This document shows, one piece after another, positions 34,351 to 42,680 of a DNA stretch of 64,000 nucleotides. The position numbers and the translations under genes are program-made. Source of the stretch: an uncultured Lachnospiraceae bacterium (GTDB lineage: Bacteria; Bacillota; Clostridia; Lachnospirales; Lachnospiraceae); contig CAUAFT010000011.1 in NCBI GenBank assembly GCA_958428365.1, positions 1-64,000 of the forward strand, in the 5' to 3' direction. Position 1 is the first letter of the stretch, and each line of letters opens with the position of its first letter. The notes beneath the pieces are model-generated. The model was not told where the DNA came from. It saw only the letters and a program-made list of their open reading frames with translations, and searched no databases.

Positions 34351-35730
34351 TTGGCAGAGATTGCAGAGGCAGTAGGGATTGTCGTACAATGTATCGTCTG
34401 TATGTTCATTATAGATGAACTATCTCATATTAAACCAGATCGTAAAGTATGGATTGTAAAAGGGATATTCATAATTCTAAATTTTTGTATGTGGTACAAC
34501 ATAGAGAAAGTAGATGGATTATGGAATATTTTGAGTACTTTATTAGACACCATAGGATATTTTACATATCTCGCAGTGTTAAAAAGACAACGCTGTTTAT
34601 CGATGTTTGCGGTTGTAATGGCAACACAGATCATTAATCAGGTCGGAGTCCTGATTGAGACGATTATCATATTTGGTTTAAGCATTTTAAGTAGTAGCGA
34701 GTCATATTATATTCCCCTTTTATTACTCGGTTATTTCATTAACATAGGATTATTATATCCATTTTATATTTTGGCGAAAAAATATGAGATGGATAAGCTG
34801 TTAGAGCAGAAAAGAGCACAATATATCATTATAATAACAGGATTATTTTTTCAAATAGCAAAATTGACGATCCGTATTAATCATGATAGCAGCAACAATA
34901 CATTTTTATATGTTGCTCTTACCATTTTGATTATGGGGATCATTTTCGGCATCCTTTGGATCATCGACTGGTATTGCACCGAACGGGAAAAACGTCTCCT
35001 CTGGGAAGACAACGACCGGATGTCCAAGCGTCTTCACAAGTCAAAAGAACTCATCCCAGCGTTAAACAGCGCCTTAAACCACTTGAAAATCGACAGCGAT
35101 TCTACCGCATTGGACGGTATCTTAGAAGAGATCCATCAACTGTGTCAGGAACAACTTGGGGAAAGCCGGCAGTGGGACATGCAGGAAAAGAGTTTTCCAT
35201 CCACAGGGATTCATATATTGGACGAGCAAATTCAGCTATATGGAAAAGAAGCGGCGGAAAAATCCATCAATTTTGACGTGTTTGTGGGGGCGCCTCTGCC
35301 GGAAATTTTTAAAGAGAGGCACATAAAGGAACTGGATTTTTTGCGGCTCATCGGAGACCTTGTGAGAAATGCCTTCCGTGCCATAGAAAAATCAGAAAAA
35401 GCAAAGGGCAATATCCTGTTGGTCATAGGCTGTATCGACGACATTTTTCAGGTAGATATCTATGACGACGGCGCTCCCTTTCCCCTGTTCATCCTCAACG
35501 AATTTGGAAAAAGAGGAAATACACAGGGAGGAACGGGAAATGGGATTGCCGACATGCTGGATTTTCTGGAACAGCATAAGGCGACGTATCAATTGACGGA
35601 ATATGGTGAAGGAGCCACTTTTTCAAAAGGAATCAGCATCATCTGGAACGGGAAGAACGGAAGATGGATTGATTCTTACAGGAGTGGGCGGATCTTAGAG
35701 GGAAGTCTGTTACTTCCCAAAGAACCTTGA
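34351..35730 (+). CDS. GHKL-type sensor histidine kinase (AgrC-like architecture)
   Basis: The N-terminal 210 residues hold about six membrane helices and no large extracellular loop. The C-terminal GHKL ATPase has an N box in LVRNAFRAIEKS, a G1-like DIYDDGAPFPLF and a G2 GGTGNGIADML. The dimerisation helix has RLHKSKELIPALNS, without the usual RHD motif, so the phosphoacceptor His is uncertain. The start is TTG at 34351 after AAGGAG (34333-34338). Its 3' end overlaps the convergent response regulator gene by 21 bases, and the two probably form a signalling pair. Confidence 0.82.
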   Translation: MAEIAEAVGIVVQCIVCMFIIDELSHIKPDRKVWIVKGIFIILNFCMWYNIEKVDGLWNILSTLLDTIGYFTYLAVLKRQRCLSMFAVVMATQIINQVGVLIETIIIFGLSILSSSESYYIPLLLLGYFINIGLLYPFYILAKKYEMDKLLEQKRAQYIIIITGLFFQIAKLTIRINHDSSNNTFLYVALTILIMGIIFGILWIIDWYCTEREKRLLWEDNDRMSKRLHKSKELIPALNSALNHLKIDSDSTALDGILEEIHQLCQEQLGESRQWDMQEKSFPSTGIHILDEQIQLYGKEAAEKSINFDVFVGAPLPEIFKERHIKELDFLRLIGDLVRNAFRAIEKSEKAKGNILLVIGCIDDIFQVDIYDDGAPFPLFILNEFGKRGNTQGGTGNGIADMLDFLEQHKATYQLTEYGEGATFSKGISIIWNGKNGRWIDSYRSGRILEGSLLLPKEP

Positions 35731-36471
35731 TCTCATATTCGCGATAAATTCTCCGTTGCTGGGACGACCGTTCTTATTCTTAACATCATAAGGATAGTAT
35801 TTTGAGAGCGTTATCAGGCTGGAGCTGCTCCAGACTCTTTCAATGGCGCTGCGGATCGCCCTCTCCACATTGGCAGGATCGGTCTGATACTTGCCTGCGA
35901 TGGCGGGATATATGACCTTGGACACCTTGAGAGAATCATCGGGATGTTCTGCGAGAAAAGAGAATGCCTCTACCAGATAATTTCGTCCCGCGCTTGGAGG
36001 AAAGCCCATATTCTGCAATTCCTGGAGGGCTCGCTCCCGTATGATCTGACGTTCATCTGCAAGTTTAGGATCCGGTTCGCTGTGATACTTATATACCTTA
36101 TCAATGATATCCAGTACCTGCTTGGCAGTGTAACTCATATTTGTCTTTTGGAATATAAAATCCACCTTTAATTCCCTTCGCAGATATTGCAGGATCGACG
36201 AAGAACCGTTATTTGTCGTAACCACTACAAAGGGCTGAGGGATTGGGAGCTGGCGCATTTTTTCTGCAAACTGGATTCCGTTTCCCTCTTCCAGCTCCAG
36301 ATCCAGAATCACTACGTCTGCATTTCTGCTTTTCAACAGCTTCAACCCCTCTGTCTCACTTCCTGTTTCACCGCACAGCTCGAAGTGCGGATTCTGCTGA
36401 ATCTGGTAATGAAATTCCAAACGTTTTTCCTGATTATCCTCCACCAATAAAATACGAATCTTATCTTTCAT
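35710..36471 (-). CDS. Spo0A-like response regulator
   Basis: Residues 1-125 are a receiver domain: ILLVEDNQEKR acidic pocket, phosphoacceptor Asp in VVILDLELEEG, then VVVTTNN and a Lys near IFQKTNMS. Residues 150-253 resemble the Spo0A DNA-binding domain, with YPAIAGKYQTDPANVERAIRSAIERVWSS and GRPSNGEFIANM. It diverges enough from canonical Spo0A to be a paralogue. The ATG at 36471 follows GAGG. Two consensus 0A boxes lie in its own upstream region, which suggests autoregulation or control by Spo0A. Confidence 0.85.
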   Translation of the reverse strand: MKDKIRILLVEDNQEKRLEFHYQIQQNPHFELCGETGSETEGLKLLKSRNADVVILDLELEEGNGIQFAEKMRQLPIPQPFVVVTTNNGSSSILQYLRRELKVDFIFQKTNMSYTAKQVLDIIDKVYKYHSEPDPKLADERQIIRERALQELQNMGFPPSAGRNYLVEAFSFLAEHPDDSLKVSKVIYPAIAGKYQTDPANVERAIRSAIERVWSSSSLITLSKYYPYDVKNKNGRPSNGEFIANMRSRFFGK

Positions 36472-36488
36472 ACGTAACACCTCATTTA

Positions 36489-36497
36489 TTTGACAAA
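36489..36497 (-). promoter_or_regulatory. 0A box, proximal
   Basis: TTTGACAAA on the plus strand reads TTTGTCAAA on the minus strand, a full match to the Spo0A consensus TTTGTCRAA. It lies 18 bases ahead of the response regulator start codon. Confidence 0.55.
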
Positions 36498-36539
36498 TGA
36501 AATGGAAATTTTTACCATTCTAATCTCTATTTTAAACCT

Positions 36540-36548
36540 TTCGACAAA
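36540..36548 (-). promoter_or_regulatory. 0A box, distal
   Basis: TTCGACAAA reads TTTGTCGAA on the minus strand, a full match to the Spo0A consensus, about 70 bases ahead of the response regulator start. Confidence 0.6.
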
Positions 36549-36644
36549 ATCCGACTACTAAAATAGCGAAATTCTGGGAAAATAGGATGATTCTATCCGA
36601 AAAATCGACATATTAGAGAAAAAGAACCGACAGAAAATGCTTGA

Positions 36645-36830
36645 CAAATAATCTATGATAAAGATGTCAATTCAAATCTTGCAGATGTGGTGGCAGGTAA
36701 TCCTGCGGTGGACTCCAAAGTATCCTACATGACCATAGAGGGAGCTTGTTATGGAACTTGATGCATATAAATCATCATTGGATACAGGAGGGCAGAGATT
36801 ATCGACCCACATCATACGCATATCAAAAAA
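36645..36830 (+). pseudogene. Possible coding remnant, weakly FkbM methyltransferase-like
   Basis: In the 480-base gap between the response regulator and the EAL gene, one frame reads DVVAGNPAVDSKVSYMTIEG before a stop near 36759, and a neighbouring frame continues ELDAYKSSLDT. The order VSYMTIEG then LDAYKSS recalls the IKMDIEGAE-x-x-ALKG signature of FkbM-type methyltransferases. There is no usable start or full domain. The match is by eye and may be chance. Confidence 0.22.
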
Positions 36831-36951
36831 TTATTTTTCGTGATTCTTTTCTGAAATTCAGCAAAATTCCTATTCAAATTTTCCAAAATTTATATATAAT
36901 AAAACCATAGTCTATCACCCGCACAAATGATATCAAGGGAGCTGAAGGAAT

Positions 36952-38151
36952 ATGGAAAAACAGGAAGAAAAGTTATGTTCTGAAATTAGAAAAGCCATGC
37001 AGAACCGGGAACTGAAAGTGTATTACCAGCCACAGTATAATTCTCTTACCAATAAACTCACCAGCGCGGAAGCCCTGGTACGGTGGCAAAAACCTGATGG
37101 AACGATTGTCATGCCCGGTAGTTTCATTCCCCAATTAGAAAAAAACGGGGCGATTCTGGAACTGGACTGGTATATGCTGGAGGAGGTCTGCATTTTCCTG
37201 AAACACCAGAAGGAAGAGGGGATCCACAGCGTTCCGGTAGCAGTTAACTTCTCCAGGCTGCATGTAGATGAAAAGGGATTCACGGGGCGCCTCTGTGAGA
37301 TCGTAGACCGATATGAGATCCCTCATAAAATGATAGAAGTGGAAGTCACCGAATCCGCTTTTGTGGAACAGTCGGAAAAAATCATAGATCTTATCCGACA
37401 GATCAGAAAGGAGGGGTTCAGCGTTGCCATCGACGATTTTGGCAGCGGTCTATCCTCCCTCAGCTTTGTAAAAGACGCCCCGGTGGATATCCTCAAGCTG
37501 GACAGATCTCTTTTCAGCAGCAACTGTGAGGATGAGAAGGAGAGGATCGTTCTGGAAAGTATTTTCATCTTCGCGCACCGTCTCAAACTCACCACCGTAG
37601 CCGAGGGAGTGGAGACAAAAGAGCAGCTGGGTTTCCTGCGTACCTGCGACTGTAAGATCATCCAGGGATTCTTATATGCAAAGCCAATGCCGGAAAAAGA
37701 CTTCTGGGAAGTATGTCAGGAGGACGCGAAGATCAGCGATGAGGACATTCTGTTCGTTCAGGCGGCGTCCAGCGCAAACGAGCTTTTAATGGAAGCAATC
37801 TTTATGGAATATCCGATGGTCCTTCTTGCAAACCTCACCAGGAACAGCTTCTACATGATGGCATATGAGAATTTCACATCCAGAAAGTGTCCGTCCACTG
37901 GCGTTTTTGAGGAGGTCATCCGATGCGGCGCTTCCACTATGCACCCAGAAGACCAGCAGTTATTCTATCATACCTTCTGTATAAAAAATCAGTTGGAAGC
38001 CTACCATAGAGGAGAAAAAACGATCCGTCTCGTTACGAGGCAAAAAGGAGATGACGACATCTATCGAAGAGTGGAGACGACGAATTACTTTGTAAAAAAC
38101 CCCTCTTCAGAGGATGTTTTAGTGATCTCGCTGAACCATAATCTGGACTGA
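36952..38151 (+). CDS. EAL-domain c-di-GMP phosphodiesterase
   Basis: Residues 10-260 form an EAL domain with apparently intact catalytic motifs: SAEALVRW, VAVNFSRLHV, IEVEVTESAF, VAIDDFGSGLSSL, DILKLDRSLF, TVAEGVETKEQL and QGFLYAKPM. It should hydrolyse c-di-GMP to pGpG, favouring motility over attachment. The C-terminal 140 residues look like a PAS-like sensory fold (LLANLTRNSFYMMAYE), an unusual order with the sensor after the enzyme. It is cytosolic and lies just before the SigD flagellar regulon. Confidence 0.9.
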   Translation: MEKQEEKLCSEIRKAMQNRELKVYYQPQYNSLTNKLTSAEALVRWQKPDGTIVMPGSFIPQLEKNGAILELDWYMLEEVCIFLKHQKEEGIHSVPVAVNFSRLHVDEKGFTGRLCEIVDRYEIPHKMIEVEVTESAFVEQSEKIIDLIRQIRKEGFSVAIDDFGSGLSSLSFVKDAPVDILKLDRSLFSSNCEDEKERIVLESIFIFAHRLKLTTVAEGVETKEQLGFLRTCDCKIIQGFLYAKPMPEKDFWEVCQEDAKISDEDILFVQAASSANELLMEAIFMEYPMVLLANLTRNSFYMMAYENFTSRKCPSTGVFEEVIRCGASTMHPEDQQLFYHTFCIKNQLEAYHRGEKTIRLVTRQKGDDDIYRRVETTNYFVKNPSSEDVLVISLNHNLD

Positions 38152-38193
38152 GACACCCCTGACTGCGGCTGTCATGAAAAAATAAAAAAGCTA

Positions 38194-38220
38194 TAAAGAA
38201 TTTCAGATTCCATCCGATAA
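38194..38220 (+). promoter_or_regulatory. SigD (sigma-28) promoter for the flgM operon
   Basis: TAAA (38194-38197), a 15-base spacer and TCCGATAA (38213-38220) fit the sigma-28 consensus TAAA-N15-GCCGATAT. It lies 68 bases ahead of the flgM start. Confidence 0.8.
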
Positions 38221-38287
38221 AGTATATAGAAACCAGAAATATTGAGGTTTTCGCACCTGATTTTCAAGGAGGAAAGGAGATGCCGTT

Positions 38288-38569
38288 ATGCGTATAGATG
38301 CATACAATCAGATAGCGCAGCTGTATAAAACCGGAAAAAGCGCACGGACAAATCGTGTGGAAAATACAACAGAAGTACGGGACGAAGTACAGATTTCCCA
38401 GACAGCGCGTGATTATCAGATCGCAAAACAGGCAGTAGCAGGAGCTTCGGACGTTAGGGAAGATAAGATAGCACAGTTAAAGGCAAGCATGGACTCTGGT
38501 AATTACAGCGTAGACACGGATAGTTTTGCAGGTAAGTTATTGGAAAAATACAATGCTGCAATAATGTGA
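38288..38569 (+). CDS. flgM: FlgM, anti-sigma-28 factor
   Basis: This 93-residue protein should bind SigD and hold late flagellar genes off until the hook is complete. The C-terminal sigma-binding part is recognisable: REDKIAQLKASMDSGNYSVDTDSFAGKLLEKY. The N-terminal half is Ser/Thr/Gln rich and probably unfolded, as in other FlgM proteins. A SigD promoter lies upstream, giving negative feedback. flgN follows 13 bases later. Confidence 0.92.
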   Translation: MRIDAYNQIAQLYKTGKSARTNRVENTTEVRDEVQISQTARDYQIAKQAVAGASDVREDKIAQLKASMDSGNYSVDTDSFAGKLLEKYNAAIM

Positions 38570-38582
38570 GCGAGGGCAGAAA

Positions 38583-39095
38583 TTGGCTAGTTTAATGAAT
38601 GAACTCTTAGAAGTTCTGGAGAGGGAGGAAGCGGCATACAGAGAATTGGTATCGGCTTCCACGAAAAAAAAAGATGTTATCATAAAAGCCGATATTGCGG
38701 CTTTGGAGGAGATTACCGGTGAGGAACAGGAGATTGCCGGAAAGATCAAAAACATTGAGAACAGACGGATCTCAATTATGAATGATATTGCGAATGTCCT
38801 GAACCGGGATACGAAGGAACTGACGGTGGACGCCATGATGGAGGTTCTGAAGGATCAGCCCGCAGAGCAGGAACAATTAGCCAATATCCGCTCCCGCTTA
38901 AAAGATACCCTGACAGAGATGAAGGAGATCAATGAACAAAATCAGACTCTGGTTAACCAGGCGATGGAACTGGTGGAGTTTGATATGGCATTGCTCAAAA
39001 GCATGAGACAGGCTCCGGAGACTGCCAATTACAACAAACAGGCATGCAATACCGGCGAACTGCTGGGAAGCGGCGGTTTTGATGCGAAACAGTAA
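38583..39095 (+). CDS. flgN: FlgN, export chaperone for hook-associated proteins
   Basis: This 170-residue, almost wholly helical protein has the FlgN layout: MNELLEVLEREEAAYRELVSASTKKKDVII at the N-terminus and a long coiled coil. It should keep FlgK and FlgL soluble and deliver them to the export gate; both partners are encoded just downstream. The TTG at 38583 has a GAGGGCAG site; the ATG at 38595 is an alternative. Confidence 0.85.
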   Translation: MASLMNELLEVLEREEAAYRELVSASTKKKDVIIKADIAALEEITGEEQEIAGKIKNIENRRISIMNDIANVLNRDTKELTVDAMMEVLKDQPAEQEQLANIRSRLKDTLTEMKEINEQNQTLVNQAMELVEFDMALLKSMRQAPETANYNKQACNTGELLGSGGFDAKQ

Positions 39096-39118
39096 GGAAG
39101 AGGCAGGAGGAACATGTA

Positions 39119-40837
39119 ATGGCAAATGGAATGGGTACGCTTTATGTGGCGTCATCTGGACTGCGCAACAGCCAGAATGCACTGAATACAACCGCAAATA
39201 ATCTTGCTAATGTAGATACCGATGGGTATGTGCGTCAGCAAGTTTTATTTTCAGATAAAGAATATAATACCTTTGGCAATGCTGCAGTCAGCAAGCAGCA
39301 GGCGGGACTTGGACTGAACATCGCAGATGTTGTCCATGCCAGAGACGTATTTATCGACAAGGCATTTCGTACCGAGAGTGGTCGGCAGGCTTTCTATGAG
39401 ACCTGCTTTACTGCTGTGGATGAGGTACAGACCTATTATCAGGAGATGGAGGGAAAGACCTTCCAGTCAGCAATGGAAGATTTCTGGGAAGCGCTTCAGG
39501 AATTTTCCAAGGATCCTTCAGATTCTGTAAATCAGAATCTGGTCGTACAGAAAGCAGGATTATTTTTAACCCGTGCACAGACGGTCTATGGCGGGCTGAA
39601 GAGTTATCAGGCAAACATCAATGTACAGATTTCCAATGATATTGAACAAATAAATAAGCTGGGAAATAAGATCCGGGAACTGAACCAGCAGATTCAGAGA
39701 ATTGAGGTGGGCAATCAGGAAACCGCTATGAATCTGCGGGATGAAAGAGATCTGGCTCTCGACCAGCTGGGAGCGCTGGCAAAAATCTCCTATAAAGAAA
39801 ATTCCAACGGAGTGGTTGTGGTGAAGCTGGAAGACGAATATTTTGTGGATGAGCTTCACACCTATGAGATCGGCATGACAACAGATAAGATCACAGGTTT
39901 TGTCACACCGTACTGGCCGCAGCTCTCCGATCTGGATAAGGAACAATATGAAGAAGTGTTTGACTTCTCCATTGATATCAGTTCCGCGTTGAACAGCGAT
40001 ATCGGAGAATTGAAAGCATTGTTATTGTGCCGGGGCGATCACTGGGCAGATTATTCGGATATTGAGGGGATGGGAGAACAGGAATATCTCGACACCACCA
40101 ATATGTCTGTAATGCTGGATATGCAGGCAAAGCTGGATCAGATGATGCATTCGATCATGACTACGGTAAACGACCTGTTTTGTCCGAATGTAGAGGGACC
40201 GGCAGGGGTAACCTATCAGGATGCAGACGGAAATACGATAGATTTAAGCAGTGTTCAGGTACTGGATACAGAGAATTGTGCCCTGGGAAGCGACGGGGAA
40301 CTCCCGCCGCAGGAATTATTCGTCAGAAGCGGCGTGGAGCGTTATACGGAAGTGACGGGAAGCGACGGCAAGACCTATTATATCTATAATGAAGAGGACA
40401 CCAGTGATACCTCTCTTATGTACAGCCTGACAAGCTGCGACATCAATGAGGCGCTGAAAAAGGTGGAGACCCTGCTCCCGCATCTGACACAGAACGGAGA
40501 AGTGGACAGAGAGCTTGGAACGAAGCTCGCCACCGTCTGGGAGGAAAATATCATCGGGCTGGATCCGACAGACCCGGAACCGGTGACCTTCAAGTTATAT
40601 TATCAGAAAATGATCGACGGACTTGGAACCATCGGAAACGTCTATAATAAGACGGCGGAAAGTCTGGCGGGAAGCGTCCTGACCATAGAGAACAACAGGC
40701 AGCAGGTGATGGGAGTATCCTCTGACGAGGAATTGACGAATATGATCAAGTATCAGAACGCCTACAATGCGTCAAGCCGTTTTATGACAGTGATCAGCGA
40801 GATGATCGAGCATATCATTACACAGCTTGGAAGCTAG
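39119..40837 (+). CDS. flgK: FlgK, hook-associated protein 1 (copy 1)
   Basis: FlgK forms the first junction layer between hook and filament. The N-terminus GTLYVASSGLRNSQNALNTTANNLANVDTDGYVRQQV and the C-terminus LTNMIKYQNAYNASSRFMTVISEMIEHIIT are the paired D0 helices of the rod/hook/HAP family. Its length of 572 residues is normal. GGAGG lies ahead of the ATG. A second FlgK follows immediately, with a different central region. Confidence 0.92.
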   Translation: MANGMGTLYVASSGLRNSQNALNTTANNLANVDTDGYVRQQVLFSDKEYNTFGNAAVSKQQAGLGLNIADVVHARDVFIDKAFRTESGRQAFYETCFTAVDEVQTYYQEMEGKTFQSAMEDFWEALQEFSKDPSDSVNQNLVVQKAGLFLTRAQTVYGGLKSYQANINVQISNDIEQINKLGNKIRELNQQIQRIEVGNQETAMNLRDERDLALDQLGALAKISYKENSNGVVVVKLEDEYFVDELHTYEIGMTTDKITGFVTPYWPQLSDLDKEQYEEVFDFSIDISSALNSDIGELKALLLCRGDHWADYSDIEGMGEQEYLDTTNMSVMLDMQAKLDQMMHSIMTTVNDLFCPNVEGPAGVTYQDADGNTIDLSSVQVLDTENCALGSDGELPPQELFVRSGVERYTEVTGSDGKTYYIYNEEDTSDTSLMYSLTSCDINEALKKVETLLPHLTQNGEVDRELGTKLATVWEENIIGLDPTDPEPVTFKLYYQKMIDGLGTIGNVYNKTAESLAGSVLTIENNRQQVMGVSSDEELTNMIKYQNAYNASSRFMTVISEMIEHIITQLGS

Positions 40838-40852
40838 GAAGGAGGGATTTAG

Positions 40853-42667
40853 ATGCCATCTACATTTTTTGGATTAACAATTGCGGGATCGGGACTGAGC
40901 GCTTTTCAGGCGGCAGTGAACACCACCGCCAATAATATTGCAAATGTGCAGACAGAAGGTTACAGCCGTCAGGTTGCGAACCGCGTACAGTCAGAAGCCC
41001 TTCGTGTATATGCGAGATACGGAACGGCGGGAAGCGGTGTTACCACAACTTCCATTACTCAGATCCGGGATTCTTACTATGACGTAAAATATTGGAACAA
41101 CAATTCCAGCCTTGGCCTTTACGAAAAAAAATTATACTATATGCAGCAGATTGAAGACTATTTTATTGATGATGACAGTTCCAAGGGATTTTCCACCATC
41201 CTAAATGAGATGTTCAATAATCTTGATCTGCTTTCGGATGCGCCGGGAGATCTGGACAGAAGAAAGACTGTTATCAGCAGCTGTCAGAGCTTTGCTACTT
41301 ATTTTAACAGTGTATATATTGGATTACAGCGTATTCAGACAGACGCCAACCTGGAGGTCATGAGTACGGTGAATAACATTAACGCTATTGCGGAGAAGAT
41401 CGCATTGCTCAACAACCAGATCAATGTGGTGGAGATGCAGGGTGGCTATGCCAACGAGCTCCGTGACCAGAGAGCGCTGCTGATCGATGAATTATCCACC
41501 ATCGTGCCGGTGGAAGTCAGCGAGCAGCAGGTGTTAAATACCAATGACGAGTATTACACGGGATGTACCGAGTATGTGGTTAAGATCAACGGACAGACGC
41601 TTGTCAACACAAGAGAATATCGTACCCTGGAGTGCAAGACGAGGGAAAACAAGGTGAACCAGACCGATGTGGACGGACTTTATGATATCGTATGGTCCGA
41701 TACCGGTAATGATTTCAGCGTTACCTCCAATTACATGGAGGGTTCCCTGAAAGCCCTGATCGATATCCGGGATGGAAATAACGAAGAAAATTTCAAAGGT
41801 ACGGTGGACAGTATTACGGGAAATACTCTGGTCATCACCAATCCTTCCCAGAGCAAGGTGGAAGAGATGACCATGCCGGAGCAGGGATATATAACGATCC
41901 AGAACAAAAAATATGAATATACGGGATTTGAGGTGGAATTTGACGCCAATGGAAATGCCACCTATACTTTTGAGTTAAAAGACTCGGTGAGCGGTAGCGC
42001 GTCGTCTCTGGTGGGTTATGATGCCAGCATCGGAACCAGCATTGATTATATGGGAATTCCATATTATCAGGCACAGTTGAACCAGTTCTTAAGGGCCTTT
42101 GCTACCAGCTTTAATGATATCGAGATGAGCGGAGAGACTCTGGAGGGAGATCCGATGGGGGCTTTCTTTGTGGCGAGAGATGTGGTTACCGGAGAACAGG
42201 GTGAACTGGAAAAATCGGACACTTACACGAAGATCACATCTTCTATGTCCAGCTACTATAAGATGACTGCGGGAAATTTTGAGGTAGCTGATGCCAGTGT
42301 GAAGGATCCGAACATTTTCAGTACTACGGCGAATGTAGTACAGGGTGTGGACGGAGCCGAGCTGATCGATCTGCTGATGCCGCTGAAGGATGAGACAAAG
42401 CTGTATCGGGGAAGCAGTTCCGACGGATTTTTACAGTGTATCCTTTCAGATATTTCTGTGGATACAGAGGAAGCAAAGCTTTTTTATGAAAATCATCAGA
42501 ATATCGCGTTGACCATCACGAATCAGAGATTATCCATCTCCGGCGTTGACGAGGATGAGGAAGCTCTGGATCTGGTAAAATTCCAGAACGCTTATAACCT
42601 GGCGTCTAAGATGATATCGGTCATGGCGGAGATGTACGATCAGTTGATCTTGAACACGGCAGTATAA
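40853..42667 (+). CDS. flgK: FlgK-like hook-associated protein 1 (copy 2)
   Basis: This second FlgK-type protein, 604 residues, has the D0/D1 ends LTIAGSGLSAFQAAVNTTANNIANVQTEGYSRQ and DLVKFQNAYNLASKMISVMAEMYDQLI. Its middle domain differs strongly from copy 1. Whether it replaces FlgK under some condition or adds a junction layer cannot be told from sequence. AAGGAGGG precedes the ATG. The gene lies 15 bases after copy 1. Confidence 0.9.
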   Translation: MPSTFFGLTIAGSGLSAFQAAVNTTANNIANVQTEGYSRQVANRVQSEALRVYARYGTAGSGVTTTSITQIRDSYYDVKYWNNNSSLGLYEKKLYYMQQIEDYFIDDDSSKGFSTILNEMFNNLDLLSDAPGDLDRRKTVISSCQSFATYFNSVYIGLQRIQTDANLEVMSTVNNINAIAEKIALLNNQINVVEMQGGYANELRDQRALLIDELSTIVPVEVSEQQVLNTNDEYYTGCTEYVVKINGQTLVNTREYRTLECKTRENKVNQTDVDGLYDIVWSDTGNDFSVTSNYMEGSLKALIDIRDGNNEENFKGTVDSITGNTLVITNPSQSKVEEMTMPEQGYITIQNKKYEYTGFEVEFDANGNATYTFELKDSVSGSASSLVGYDASIGTSIDYMGIPYYQAQLNQFLRAFATSFNDIEMSGETLEGDPMGAFFVARDVVTGEQGELEKSDTYTKITSSMSSYYKMTAGNFEVADASVKDPNIFSTTANVVQGVDGAELIDLLMPLKDETKLYRGSSSDGFLQCILSDISVDTEEAKLFYENHQNIALTITNQRLSISGVDEDEEALDLVKFQNAYNLASKMISVMAEMYDQLILNTAV

Positions 42668-42680
42668 GGAGGGAATCGGA

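Noticed and set aside
36640..36672. TTGACA at 36641 as a promoter
   Set aside because: No -10 hexamer lies at 16-18 bases; the nearest AT-rich hexamer is too close.
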